A stretch of 64,000 bases of DNA from Mycolicibacterium sp. J2 (GTDB lineage Bacteria; Actinomycetota; Actinomycetes; Mycobacteriales; Mycobacteriaceae), in contig NZ_JAPFPY010000011.1 of the NCBI RefSeq assembly GCF_026240945.1, positions 1 to 64,000 of the forward strand, read 5' to 3'. A program made the translations under genes and the position numbers. This document shows, one piece after another, positions 56,458 through 64,000 of the stretch (positions are counted from its first letter, which is position 1; each line of letters begins with the position of its first letter). A model generated the notes under the pieces. The model made no database searches. It was not told the origin of the DNA and saw nothing but the letters and a program-made list of their open reading frames with translations.

Positions 56458-57090
56458 GTGAATGCATCCCGTGTGTCTGCTTCCGTCGCCCTGTTCGCCG
56501 GTGCCACTTCGCTGGTGATGACGCTGGCCGCGTGCGGATCCGAGTCCGACAACTCCTCCAAGCCCGCGCCCAGCACCCCGTCGATCGCCCAGGTGGCGTC
56601 GTCACTGCCCGAAGCGCCCCCGGCCGCGCTCGGCTGCCCGACGGCGGCGCCCGCCGAGCCCGGGACTCCCGAGTGGACCCTCGCCGGAGCCACCGGCAAT
56701 ATCGCCGTGAGCGGGTCGACCGACACCGCCGCGCCCTACGTGAAGGTGGGCGGGCCGTTCAGCGTGACCGAGACTCAGGTGCATACCCTCAAGGCGGGCG
56801 ACGGACCGGTGGTCCCGGACACCGCGACCGTGTCGGTCTGCTACATGGGCGTCAACGGGCGTGACGGCACGGTGTTCGACAGCAGCTACGAACGCGGCAC
56901 CCCCGCCGACTTCCCGCTCAACGGCGTCGTTCCCGGCTTCCAGAAAGCCATCGCCGGGCAGAAGGTCGGCTCCACCGTCGCGGTGGCGATGACGTCCGCC
57001 GACGGTTATCCCAATGGGCAACCGGCGGCCGGCATCCAGCCGGGCGACACGTTGGTGTTCGCGATCAAGATCCTGAACGCCGGCGCCTGA
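56458..57090 (+). CDS. FKBP-type peptidyl-prolyl isomerase-like lipoprotein
   Basis: A 210-residue lipoprotein. Signal peptide ends Leu-Ala-Ala-Cys26. The body has an FKBP-like domain (about residues 105-210) with Val-Ser-Val-Cys-Tyr-Met-Gly-Val-Asn-Gly, Phe-Asp-Ser-Ser-Tyr, Pro-Gly-Phe-Gln-Lys-Ala-Ile-Ala-Gly and the end Pro-Gly-Asp-Thr-Leu-Val-Phe. FKBPs isomerise X-Pro bonds and may help fold exported proteins. GTG 56458 is chosen as a Met-Asn-Ala-Ser start; a conserved aromatic pocket is only partly visible. Lipidated location outside the membrane. Confidence 0.78.
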   Translation: MNASRVSASVALFAGATSLVMTLAACGSESDNSSKPAPSTPSIAQVASSLPEAPPAALGCPTAAPAEPGTPEWTLAGATGNIAVSGSTDTAAPYVKVGGPFSVTETQVHTLKAGDGPVVPDTATVSVCYMGVNGRDGTVFDSSYERGTPADFPLNGVVPGFQKAIAGQKVGSTVAVAMTSADGYPNGQPAAGIQPGDTLVFAIKILNAGA

Positions 57091-57129
57091 GCGGCCCACG
57101 CTCGTCCGGTCGGCGGCTCCCCAGGCGTC

Positions 57130-58350
57130 CTAGGCAACGCGGCTCACGTGCTCGGCGGATTCGCCGATCGCGGCCTGCGCACCACCGGTCATGGTGCGTA
57201 ACAGGGCGTGCTGTTCGCGTGCGCCGCGCCGCGCCGCCCGCTCCATGCCGCCGGGGACAGTCATGTCGACGACGCTGCGGGCGACGTTGACCGGGAGCCG
57301 CAGCAGCGGATACCAAGGCGGCACATAGACAGGCAAGCCGAGCATCCGCATGGTTCGAGGCCCGAGAAATCCACTGGTCACCGAAAGGTGTTGGGCGCGG
57401 GCGAGCTTGCGACGCAGGGTCGGCAGACGGTCGTAATGCCAGCTCATCGGGTCGTCGATCATGGGCGCGGCCAGTTGACGGGTCGACTCGTCGGGTGCCG
57501 ACAGCGCGGTCAGGGTGTGGAACAGGACGCGTACGGCGTCGCGGAAGTCGCGCGGCAGCCACTCGTCCTCGACACCGATGAGCCACCCCACGTACCTGGT
57601 CAGGTGTGCGATGGCCTCGAGATCCGCAGGCGCGGTGAGGATTCCCATCCCGAGGCCACCGACCGGCGGTGCGACCAGCGCGCCGATGAGGGTGGCGGCC
57701 ATATCCGTCTGATTCACCGGCACGCCCCAGTCGTCGGCCCGCCAGTCGGGCATGTTCGCCACGTGCCGGCGGACGAAGGCGTGGATGAGCCGCACCCGGA
57801 TGGTGGAGCGGTAGCCGATCCCGAGCGGCTCCAACCCGCCCTCGGAGATGACGTCGATGGCCCACTGCATGGTCTCGGCGAACCGCTTGTTGGACCCCTT
57901 TTCCAGCGCGCCGGTGCGCAGGAGCGTCTTGTTGAAGCCGGCGAACTGGTAACCGCCCAGCAGCGAAACATCCCTGGCGATGTACATGCCGTCGGCCCCA
58001 CCGCGGCGCAATGCGCGCTGGCCGCGCCGCAGGACTTCGATATCGAGCCAGTCCGGCGTGGCCTCCACTTCGACGAAGAAGTCGCGCAGCGGTGCCGGCG
58101 CCTCCGGAACGCGGGCAATGCCTTCGGCCAGTGCTCGGTCGAACATCGGCCGGGTCTGGGCCAGCCCGGTGTCGACCATCCAGTCCAGCAGCCGATCCAT
58201 GGGTTCGTCGCCCACCGTCAGCCGCTCCCCCAGCCGCTCCCATTGCTTCGGCGAGGGAACGTCGACACCGAGTGCGCGGGCCAGCAGTTTGACCATGCCC
58301 GGTACCGGTCTGGGCGACCCGGGATGCCGAGTGGGGATGTGGACGGTCAT
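57130..58350 (-). CDS. MpaB/rubber-oxygenase-like protein (DUF2236)
   Basis: A 406-residue protein of the DUF2236 (MpaB) family. Arg-Asp-Val-Ser-Leu-Leu-Gly-Gly-Tyr-Gln-Phe-Ala-Gly, Arg-Leu-Ile-His-Ala-Phe-Val-Arg and Asp-Trp-Gly-Val-Pro-Val-Asn-Gln are typical, with His as a probable heme ligand. Related enzymes cleave C=C bonds (Lcp rubber oxygenase); most mycobacterial members are uncharacterised. It may act on terpenoids or other lipids. It diverges from a TetR gene across a 24-bp palindrome. Confidence 0.75.
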   Translation of the reverse strand: MTVHIPTRHPGSPRPVPGMVKLLARALGVDVPSPKQWERLGERLTVGDEPMDRLLDWMVDTGLAQTRPMFDRALAEGIARVPEAPAPLRDFFVEVEATPDWLDIEVLRRGQRALRRGGADGMYIARDVSLLGGYQFAGFNKTLLRTGALEKGSNKRFAETMQWAIDVISEGGLEPLGIGYRSTIRVRLIHAFVRRHVANMPDWRADDWGVPVNQTDMAATLIGALVAPPVGGLGMGILTAPADLEAIAHLTRYVGWLIGVEDEWLPRDFRDAVRVLFHTLTALSAPDESTRQLAAPMIDDPMSWHYDRLPTLRRKLARAQHLSVTSGFLGPRTMRMLGLPVYVPPWYPLLRLPVNVARSVVDMTVPGGMERAARRGAREQHALLRTMTGGAQAAIGESAEHVSRVA

Positions 58351-58373
58351 CGACGCTCCTCGCTGAGCAACTA

Positions 58374-58397
58374 TTTGGACTACGGCCGTGGTCGAAA
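58374..58397. promoter_or_regulatory. Imperfect 24-bp palindrome between DUF2236 gene and TetR gene
   Basis: The 24-bp stretch is symmetrical at 20 of its 24 positions. The central core is ACGGCCGT (58382-58389) with TTT/AAA ends. It lies between divergent starts at 58350 and 58424. A likely operator for the TetR protein at 58424. Binding is inferred. Confidence 0.5.
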
Positions 58398-58423
58398 ACT
58401 AGCGCGGGGGTAAAGTGCTGTCA

Positions 58424-59056
58424 ATGAAACGCGCGGAAGTGGTGCGTGACTACGGCGGGATCTCGGCGGCCGATCGCCGCGCCGACCGTCGCCGCAAGCT
58501 CATCTCCGCCGGCCGGCGCATCTGGGGCGAGTCGGGCATCGCCGATGTCACGGTGCGCGGCGTCTGCTCGGCGGCCGGGCTGATCACCCGCTACTTCTAC
58601 GAACAGTTCGACTCCCGCGACGCACTGCTGTTCGCGGTGGTGGACGAGGTACGCACGCAACTGCTGGAGGCCATGGTGGTCGCCGGCGTCGGGCAGAGCG
58701 GCGATCTGCGGGACAAACTGCGCGCGGCGCTGACGGCATTCCTGGACATCGTCGCCGACGACCCGCATCTGCATCGCATCATCGTCGGCGACGTCACCGG
58801 CGTGCCCGGACTGCTCGAATACCGGATGCAATTCCTCGACATGATCGTCACCTCGATCATCGAACAGGCACCGTCGGTGCTGGCCCCGGCCCTGCCCGAT
58901 GCCACGGCAATGCGCCGCGGCGCGCTGTTCATGGTCGGGGGTGTGAACCAGATCATCGCCGAGTGGTTGCGCGAACCCCGCGAGACGGTCGGCGAACTGG
59001 CCGCGTTGTGCGCCGACCTGTGTGTGGCCGTCGTCCGCGACACCGTCGAGCGGTAG
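58424..59056 (+). CDS. TetR-family regulator divergent from the DUF2236 gene
   Basis: A 210-residue TetR protein. HTH near residues 40-65 (Ala-Asp-Val-Thr-Val-Arg-Gly-Val-Cys-Ser-Ala-Ala-Gly-Leu-Ile-Thr-Arg-Tyr-Phe-Tyr-Glu). The C-terminal domain is all-helical. ATG 58424 is chosen; three further codons upstream are open. It probably represses the DUF2236 gene and itself through the palindrome at 58374-58397. Ligand unknown. Confidence 0.83.
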   Translation: MKRAEVVRDYGGISAADRRADRRRKLISAGRRIWGESGIADVTVRGVCSAAGLITRYFYEQFDSRDALLFAVVDEVRTQLLEAMVVAGVGQSGDLRDKLRAALTAFLDIVADDPHLHRIIVGDVTGVPGLLEYRMQFLDMIVTSIIEQAPSVLAPALPDATAMRRGALFMVGGVNQIIAEWLREPRETVGELAALCADLCVAVVRDTVER

Positions 59057-59099
59057 CCACCGCCGCATCGCGCAGCACCACCGGTTGTACTGTGCTGCC

Positions 59100-59981
59100 A
59101 TGCCCAAACGCCGCAATCCCGACGGTGACGCCCCGCTGTGGAAACTGGCGATCTTCGAACTGAAGTGCTTCGTCAAACGTCGACTGGCACCCAAGGGTAT
59201 CCCGGTGGCCACTCCGGAGCGGCCGTACCTCGTCGTGCCGATCCTCGGCCAGTCGAATGCCTTCGGGATGGGCCTCCCGCTGGACCGGCAGGATGCAGCC
59301 ACGGCGCATCCCTGGGTTCACCAGTGGGCCAACAGCGGACCGTCGAAGAACACCGTCGTGCTCGGCATCGATCCGCTACTGCACGAAACACCTTCGCGCC
59401 GGGTCGGTTTCGGTGTCACCTTCGGCAAAGAGCTTGCCACGGCGACCAACCGGGCGGTCCTGCTGGTGCCGTGCGCCCGTGGCGATACGTCATTCCACCC
59501 CAAGAACGGTTACACCTGGGATATCGCGGACACCACGACGCGCCGGAATCTCTACCGGGAGGCAGTGTCGGCCATCGACGCAGCGCTCGCTCGATACCCG
59601 GGTAGCTCAGTGGCCGCGGTGCTCTGGCACCAAGGTGAATCCGACGTACCGCTGATGAGCGCCGCTGAGTACCAGGCGAAGTTGGACTCGCTATTCGGTG
59701 ATCTGCGTAGCCGTTATGGCTCGGAGGTACCGATCATCCTGGGCGGCATGGTTCCCGAGGAGATGGAGCGCAGCGGTAAGGATTACGCACCGATCAACGC
59801 AGTGCACGCCGATACGCCACACCGGATACCCCGAACCGCGTTTGTCCCCGGCATCAGGGGCGCGTTCAACAGCGATGTCGACCGGCATTACAACGCGGAC
59901 GGGCTGCGCGCCATGGGCGAGGCCATGTGGGCGGCCTACCGGACGATCGATGGCACAACCGAATTGCGCCCGGAGTCCTGA
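59100..59981 (+). CDS. Sialate-O-acetylesterase-like (SASA) SGNH hydrolase
   Basis: A 293-residue SGNH-type esterase. The block-I Gly-Gln-Ser-Asn-Ala-Phe-Gly-Met-Gly carries the nucleophile Ser. The Trp-His-Gln-Gly-Glu-Ser-Asp motif is diagnostic of the sialate-O-acetylesterase family, and the catalytic Asp-x-x-His is near Asp-Arg-His-Tyr-Asn-Ala-Asp-Gly-Leu. It removes acetyl groups from sugars. A mycobacterial polysaccharide such as acetylated arabinogalactan or a nutrient glycan could be the substrate. ATG 59100, no clear signal peptide, so perhaps cytoplasmic. Confidence 0.75.
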   Translation: MPKRRNPDGDAPLWKLAIFELKCFVKRRLAPKGIPVATPERPYLVVPILGQSNAFGMGLPLDRQDAATAHPWVHQWANSGPSKNTVVLGIDPLLHETPSRRVGFGVTFGKELATATNRAVLLVPCARGDTSFHPKNGYTWDIADTTTRRNLYREAVSAIDAALARYPGSSVAAVLWHQGESDVPLMSAAEYQAKLDSLFGDLRSRYGSEVPIILGGMVPEEMERSGKDYAPINAVHADTPHRIPRTAFVPGIRGAFNSDVDRHYNADGLRAMGEAMWAAYRTIDGTTELRPES

Positions 59982-60076
59982 CAGGACGCCCCATTCCTAA
60001 TAAGACGGTGTGGCTTCGGTGATAGGACTCTGGCGGCCAGGGGCAACAACCACCAAGGTGTGTCAACATTCCCTTT

Positions 60077-60949
60077 GTGACCTCCTGGCGCAACGTTGCT
60101 GCGGTCGGTGTCGCGGCCGCAGGATCCGTGTTACTTCAGAGCGCGGCCGTGCTTTTCGGTCCGGCGATGCCCACCGCGCAGGCAACGGGTTGCCCCGACG
60201 CGGAGGTCGTCTTCGCGCGCGGGACCACCGAGGACCCGGGTCCCGGCCCCACCGGCAGCGATTTCATCAACGCACTGCGCAGCAAGCTTCCCGGTAAGTC
60301 GGTCGGGGTGTACGCGGTGGACTATCCGGCCACCCTCGACTTCGGCACCGCAGTCAGCGGGATTTCCGATGCGCGCGACCACATCCTGGCAACCGCCGCG
60401 GCGTGCCCCGACACCAAGATGGTGCTCGGCGGGTTCTCCCAGGGCGCTGCGGTGATGGGTTTCGTCACCGCCAGTACCATTCCCGACGGCGTCGACCCGG
60501 CCACGGTGCCTGCCCCCATGCCACCCGAGATCGCCAATCACGTTGCCGCAGTGGCATTGTTCGGTAAGCCGTCGGCCCGTTTCATGCGCGCCATCAACGA
60601 CCCATCGGTGACGGTCGGCCCCCAGTACGCCGCCAAGACCGTCGACCTGTGCGTGGACAACGACTTGGTGTGCGATCCCACGGGCCGGAGTTTCTCCGCG
60701 CACAACACGTATTTCGACGCCGGCATGGTCGATCAGGCTGCGGCCTACGCCGCCAACGCCCTGCAGGCGAGCTGGGCCGCCGCGGCTCCGAACGCACCCG
60801 CGACATCTGCCACCCCGCTGATTCCCGTCACGGCGCATCTCGGCGGCGCAGCGCCGTCGACGACTGCCACCGCGGCGGCACCCCTGGGTCCGCCGCCGGG
60901 CCCGGTGCTCGCTGCACCCGCCCCGACGCCGGCCACCCCGGTCCTCTAG
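60077..60949 (+). CDS. Secreted cutinase-family hydrolase with Ala/Pro-rich tail
   Basis: A 290-residue cutinase. The signal peptide ends about residue 37 (Thr-Ala-Gln-Ala-Thr-Gly). Catalytic Ser121 (Gly-Gly-Phe-Ser-Gln-Gly), Asp194 or 196 (Cys-Val-Asp-Asn-Asp-Leu-Val-Cys) and His209 (Phe-Ser-Ala-His-Asn-Thr-Tyr) are present. Beyond about residue 228 it has a 60-residue Ala/Pro/Thr-rich tail, unlike the copy at 49.1 kb. The tail may anchor or space the enzyme at the cell wall. GTG 60077. It acts on acyl esters or lipids outside the cell. Confidence 0.87.
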   Translation: MTSWRNVAAVGVAAAGSVLLQSAAVLFGPAMPTAQATGCPDAEVVFARGTTEDPGPGPTGSDFINALRSKLPGKSVGVYAVDYPATLDFGTAVSGISDARDHILATAAACPDTKMVLGGFSQGAAVMGFVTASTIPDGVDPATVPAPMPPEIANHVAAVALFGKPSARFMRAINDPSVTVGPQYAAKTVDLCVDNDLVCDPTGRSFSAHNTYFDAGMVDQAAAYAANALQASWAAAAPNAPATSATPLIPVTAHLGGAAPSTTATAAAPLGPPPGPVLAAPAPTPATPVL

Positions 60950-61032
60950 CGAGTCGTCTCCGGCTGCCCTGACACCCGCAGTCGGGACTGCTATCGTCGC
61001 CTGCATATGCATTTCTTCGTGGGGGCGAACCA

Positions 61033-61701
61033 ATGATCAGTCCGGACCATCTGGTGTACTTGGCGCACCGCCGATTGGGGCGCTTTGACATTTCCAGCAA
61101 ACCTCAGTTCGGAAGTAAGACGGCCGCGGACTGGTTTGCCGCGACCATCAGAGAATGCCAACGCTATCTCGAATTCGGGGCAGGCGGCTCGACCTACACC
61201 GCCGCTCAGCACGGCGTCGAATTGGTGGCCGTCGATGCCGATCCACTGATTCTCGGCACGGTCCGGCAGCGCATCGCCGCCGACGGCCTGCTCGATCCCG
61301 CGGCCCAGTGCTACCACCACGCCGACATCGGGCCGATCAGCAAGTGGGGCCGGCCTCGCCACCCGTGGTTGGCCGGACCCGAACGGGTGGAGCAGTTCCG
61401 CCGTTACTCGGATCCGCCCACCGCCTGCCTGAACAGCGATAAAGCCCCCGACTTCGTGTTCGTCGACGGCCAGTTCCGGACCGCATGCGCCCTCAAGGCG
61501 CTGTGCATCGTGCAGGATACATCGGAGTGGACACTGGCCATCAACAACTACCCGGGCCGGCGCGCATACGCGGCGATCGCTCCCTTCGCGCATATCGACG
61601 ACATCGTCGACGGGCGCGTGGCTGTCGTGCGCTCCGTGAAAGACCACGATCCCGAAGAACTGGACGAGCGAATTCGGCACTACGAGACCATCCTGGACTG
61701 A
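61033..61701 (+). CDS. Methyltransferase-like protein of unknown substrate
   Basis: A 222-residue protein. Glu-Cys-Gln-Arg-Tyr-Leu-Glu-Phe-Gly-Ala-Gly-Gly-Ser-Thr-Tyr-Thr-Ala fits a SAM-binding motif I and Leu-Val-Ala-Val-Asp-Ala-Asp-Pro a motif II. Asp-Phe-Val-Phe-Val-Asp-Gly-Gln-Phe-Arg is a later motif. It resembles methyltransferases that act near sugar or lipid loci in mycobacteria but has no signature for a particular acceptor. ATG 61033 has GGGGGCG upstream. Follows the second cutinase gene on the same strand. Confidence 0.7.
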   Translation: MISPDHLVYLAHRRLGRFDISSKPQFGSKTAADWFAATIRECQRYLEFGAGGSTYTAAQHGVELVAVDADPLILGTVRQRIAADGLLDPAAQCYHHADIGPISKWGRPRHPWLAGPERVEQFRRYSDPPTACLNSDKAPDFVFVDGQFRTACALKALCIVQDTSEWTLAINNYPGRRAYAAIAPFAHIDDIVDGRVAVVRSVKDHDPEELDERIRHYETILD

Positions 61702-61842
61702 CACTGCAGACCGGATTTCCCGTTTCTGGCAAATTGTCATCAGTTGACGGTCCGGATATCTCGTAGCCTTTTCAGCCCTTTTCATCCCAGGCTGAAATCA
61801 GTTGATCCATTCCGCTCAGGGCGTCGAGATCGTGGCGGGGCC

Positions 61843-62220
61843 ATGATGGAGGGCATGGAGTCGACGCGGGTGGACCGCTGGTTGTGGGCTGTGCGGCTGA
61901 CGAAAACCCGGCCGGACGCCGCGGAAGCCTGCCGCGCCGGCCATGTGCGGGTCAACGACCGCACCGCGAAGCCGGCGACGACAGTGGTTCCCGGTGACAC
62001 CGTCAGGGCCCGGGTTGGTGATACCACCCGCATCGTCGAAGTGGTACGCGTGATCCAGAAACGGGTCGGCGCCGCCGACGCCGTCACCTGCTACCTCGAT
62101 CGCACTCCGCCGCCACCGCCGGCCGCGGCCGCTCCAGTGGCCGTCCGGGATCGCGGTGCCGGTCGCCCAACCAAACGGGACCGGCGCGTCCTGGACAGGT
62201 GGCGCGCCGGCCAGCTGTGA
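61843..62220 (+). CDS. S4-domain RNA-binding protein (Hsp15-like)
   Basis: A 125-residue protein with an S4 RNA-binding domain: Arg-Val-Asp-Arg-Trp-Leu-Trp-Ala-Val-Arg-Leu-Thr-Lys-Thr-Arg, Gly-His-Val-Arg-Val-Asn-Asp, Pro-Gly-Asp-Thr-Val. This is the Hsp15/HslR-type, which binds stalled 50S subunits with nascent chains. A Pro-rich linker and basic tail follow. The start is ATG 61843 or 61855; the latter begins the usual N-terminus (Met-Glu-Ser-Thr) but its Shine-Dalgarno is only two bases away. Probably housekeeping. Confidence 0.8.
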   Translation: MMEGMESTRVDRWLWAVRLTKTRPDAAEACRAGHVRVNDRTAKPATTVVPGDTVRARVGDTTRIVEVVRVIQKRVGAADAVTCYLDRTPPPPPAAAAPVAVRDRGAGRPTKRDRRVLDRWRAGQL

Positions 62221-62230
62221 GCGCCGGGGC

Positions 62231-63445
62231 TCAGGCCGCCCGGCTCCGGTCGGCCGCGGAGTCGCCACTGGGATCGGTGAGCGGCAGCACCGCTGCCTTG
62301 CGACGGTCTTCCCAGCGCTGCAAGGCGATTCGACAGGGTTCCTCGATCAGGGCATAGCTCACCGCGGCCATCGCCAGAGCGAAGACCAAGGTCAGCACCA
62401 GCACCGCGACGAAGCCGAATCCGGACTGCGGTCGGCCCAGCAACGCATAGACCACACTCAACGCGGCCACATGCCAGATGAACAGCCCATAAGACCACTG
62501 CCCCAAGGTGACCATCACCGGACTCCCCAGCACCGGGTGCCGCGCCGAAGGAGGGTCCAGGACCAGCGGGGCCAGCAACGCTCCCGCGACGATCGCTCCC
62601 ATCGCCGTGCGGACCACAAACTGCTCGATACTGGCGTGCGCCGTTCCGGTCGGGATCACCAGCGGGGACGCGGATACGGCGAAAGCCACCACCACGATGA
62701 CCGCCAGCACCACCGGGCGGCGCGCGAGGCGGTGTATCCGGCTGTCGGGACGGCAGGTGAACTCGGCGAGCAGGATGCCGACCGCGAACCAGGATGCGTA
62801 GGCGGGCGCCCAGTTCAGCGGATTGGCATCATTGGGCACCCGGATCGGCAGGTAACCCCACCCGAAACTGGCCACCGCGACCGCGGCGATCACCGGCACC
62901 CGCGCCCGCACGGGCAGGCGGCCCGCCGCCAGCGCCAACAGCGGCAATGCCAGATAGAACGTCACCTCGACCGACAGGCTCCACATCTGCGTCAGGCCGG
63001 TGACCAAGGCCTGGGGCACGTACACCTGGGTGAGCGTCAGGTTGGACAGCCATACGACACCTTTGGCGCCGTGCGCGTCGGGCAGCAAGGCCAGCACCAC
63101 CACCACGGCAAGCAGGTACGCGGGCAGGATGCGGGCCACCCGCGAGCGCAGGTAGCGGCCGGTGTCCGGGGATTCCCGTAACCCGTATGCCGCCGCGGTG
63201 TGCCCGCGCCACAGCAGGAAACCGGACAACGCGAAGAACACCGCGACCGCGAGATCGAACCTGATCCACAAGGGTCCCAGCACCCCGACGTTTTGCCGCG
63301 TCTGCGTGGCCACGTGGGTGATCACCACCGCGACGGCGGCAGCCCCGCGCAAGCCCTGCACGGCCGGCAGGAACGCACGCGTCCCGCCGACCGGCTCCGC
63401 TGGCGAATGGCCCACAAGTGACCAGTGTGCCCCACCGGTGCTCAC
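62231..63445 (-). CDS. Integral membrane acyltransferase (acyltransferase 3 family)
   Basis: A 404-residue protein with about 10 membrane segments. The family motif Val-Gln-Gly-Leu-Arg-Gly-Ala-Ala-Ala-Val-Ala-Val-Val-Ile-Thr-His contains the conserved Arg and catalytic His near residue 45. Phe-Phe-Ala-Leu-Ser-Gly-Phe-Leu-Leu is next. Members O-acylate sugars, peptidoglycan or antibiotics at the membrane. The acceptor is unknown. GTG 63445 is the only suitable start. Overlaps no gene; convergent with the S4 gene. Confidence 0.8.
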   Translation of the reverse strand: MSTGGAHWSLVGHSPAEPVGGTRAFLPAVQGLRGAAAVAVVITHVATQTRQNVGVLGPLWIRFDLAVAVFFALSGFLLWRGHTAAAYGLRESPDTGRYLRSRVARILPAYLLAVVVVLALLPDAHGAKGVVWLSNLTLTQVYVPQALVTGLTQMWSLSVEVTFYLALPLLALAAGRLPVRARVPVIAAVAVASFGWGYLPIRVPNDANPLNWAPAYASWFAVGILLAEFTCRPDSRIHRLARRPVVLAVIVVVAFAVSASPLVIPTGTAHASIEQFVVRTAMGAIVAGALLAPLVLDPPSARHPVLGSPVMVTLGQWSYGLFIWHVAALSVVYALLGRPQSGFGFVAVLVLTLVFALAMAAVSYALIEEPCRIALQRWEDRRKAAVLPLTDPSGDSAADRSRAA

Positions 63446-63477
63446 CGCGGAGCAGGGCGATCTGGATCAGACCTGCG

Positions 63478-64000
63478 TCACGTCGATTCCCGAGCGAACT
63501 CGGCTGCGATGACGTCGACGAAGTCATCGACATCGCCCTCGGTGGTGTCCCATGCCGTCATCCACCGAACCTCACCGCGGGCGCGATCCCAGTCGTAGAA
63601 CCGCACTCGCTCGCGGATCCGGTCGGCGGTAGCTGTGGGTAGCGTCGCGAACACCGCATTGGCCGCCGTGTCCTGGGTGAACGCCAAGCCCGGCAGCACG
63701 CCGTCGGCGAGACCTACTTCAAGCGCAGCCCGCAACCGGGCCGCCATGGCGTTGGCGTGCGCGGCATTGCGAATCCCCAGCTCGCCGTCGAACAGGGCCA
63801 GCAACTGAGCCGAGGCGAACCGCATCTTGCTGGCCAGCTGCATGGTGAACTTGCGCAGATAAGTCAATCCAGCGGCGCGTTCGGCGTCGAGCACCACGAC
63901 CGCCTCCACGCCCAACAGGCCGTTCTTGGTGCCACCCAGGCTGAGGATGTCCACGCTGGCATCGGCCGTGAAGGCGCGTAACGGTACCCGCAGCGCGGCC
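63478..64000 (-). CDS. Low-specificity L-threonine aldolase-like enzyme (start outside window)
   Basis: The visible part is the C-terminal ~173 residues of a PLP-dependent beta-eliminating-lyase-family aldolase. Ser-Leu-Gly-Gly-Thr-Lys-Asn-Gly-Leu-Leu-Gly holds the PLP Lys. Lys-Met-Arg-Phe-Ala-Ser-Ala-Gln and Trp-Asp-Thr-Thr-Glu-Gly-Asp-Val-Asp match the C-terminal domain. It cleaves threonine or allo-threonine to glycine and acetaldehyde. The frame runs off the right edge; the N-terminal half and the start are not in the window. Confidence 0.82.
   Translation of the reverse strand, partial: AALRVPLRAFTADASVDILSLGGTKNGLLGVEAVVVLDAERAAGLTYLRKFTMQLASKMRFASAQLLALFDGELGIRNAAHANAMAARLRAALEVGLADGVLPGLAFTQDTAANAVFATLPTATADRIRERVRFYDWDRARGEVRWMTAWDTTEGDVDDFVDVIAAEFAREST

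Noticed and set aside
60077-60240. Possible cotranscription of the second cutinase with the SASA esterase
   Set aside because: A gap of 95 bp and no shared signal make an operon uncertain, so it is not claimed.
62156-63181. Plus-strand 341-codon frame opposite the acyltransferase
   Set aside because: Gln/His/Arg-rich nonsense typical of an antisense frame; the minus-strand acyltransferase is clearly real.
1-64000. tRNA, rRNA, riboswitch or complete mobile element
   Set aside because: No cloverleaf-like, rRNA-like or transposase-with-terminal-repeat pattern was recognised by eye.

Overview
The window looks like chromosomal DNA of a Mycobacterium/Mycolicibacterium-type actinomycete. The G+C content is high (judged by eye), GTG and TTG starts are common, and the gene families are typical of the group. 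These include two secreted cutinases, a GAP-family glycolipid-addressing protein, an L,D-transpeptidase with the SHGC motif, an FadE5-like acyl-CoA dehydrogenase, F420-type LLM and PPOX oxidoreductases, an MpaB/DUF2236 protein, and many tiny exported Cys/Pro/Gly-rich proteins. I see no tRNA, rRNA, CRISPR array, complete insertion sequence or complete prophage.

Layout. 0-2.4 kb is a small accessory scar. It holds a short PPOX-like gene, an intact VapB/VapC pair, a parD gene followed by a parE broken by a stop at codon 7, an integrase remnant and a second VapC fragment. 2.4-14.9 kb has an arylsulfotransferase-like lipoprotein, two acetyltransferases, a frameshifted yaeQ, a dehydrogenase, a lactonase-like metallohydrolase, an MmyB-type regulator facing an aldo/keto reductase, an epoxide-hydrolase-like enzyme and a large arylsulfatase. 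15-24 kb is dense in divergent regulator/enzyme pairs with recognisable operators: TetR/GAP-esterase, MerR/class II aldolase, TetR/SDR, and MmyB/aldo-keto reductase; thiD follows. 24-32 kb holds GMC and F420-type oxidoreductases, darcynin, a decayed esterase, a WYL regulator and a methyltransferase with a frameshifted end. 32-37 kb has the acyl-CoA dehydrogenase with a large upstream inverted repeat, a DUF1905-PIN fusion, a MOSC-reductase-ferredoxin fusion, and two gene remnants.

37.3-45.1 kb is a coherent sugar-catabolic island. LacI, an exported sugar-binding lipoprotein, a permease, an ATPase, ribokinase and ribose pyranase form one tightly coupled operon behind a palindromic operator. Behind a second (TetR) operator lies a class II aldolase/PfkB kinase pair, divergent from its TetR gene. 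Together these could import a pentose-like sugar, equilibrate its anomers, phosphorylate it and cleave a sugar phosphate. The exact sugar is unknown, and no isomerase is encoded in the window.

45-64 kb is mainly envelope and housekeeping-type content: exported proteins, cutinases, a lipoprotein with a 16-residue repeat, the L,D-transpeptidase, an FKBP-like lipoprotein, an MpaB-family protein next to a TetR, an SGNH-like esterase, an S4 RNA-binding protein, a membrane acyltransferase, and a threonine aldolase cut by the window edge.

A recurrent theme is gene decay. Single stops or frameshifts affect parE, yaeQ, an esterase, a methyltransferase and an alpha/beta hydrolase, and there are integrase, PIN and possibly LysR fragments. 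Several lesions are single-event changes and should be checked against raw reads. No strong evidence of a wholly new system was found. The best leads are the DUF1905-PIN fusion, the sugar island and the regulator/operator pairs.
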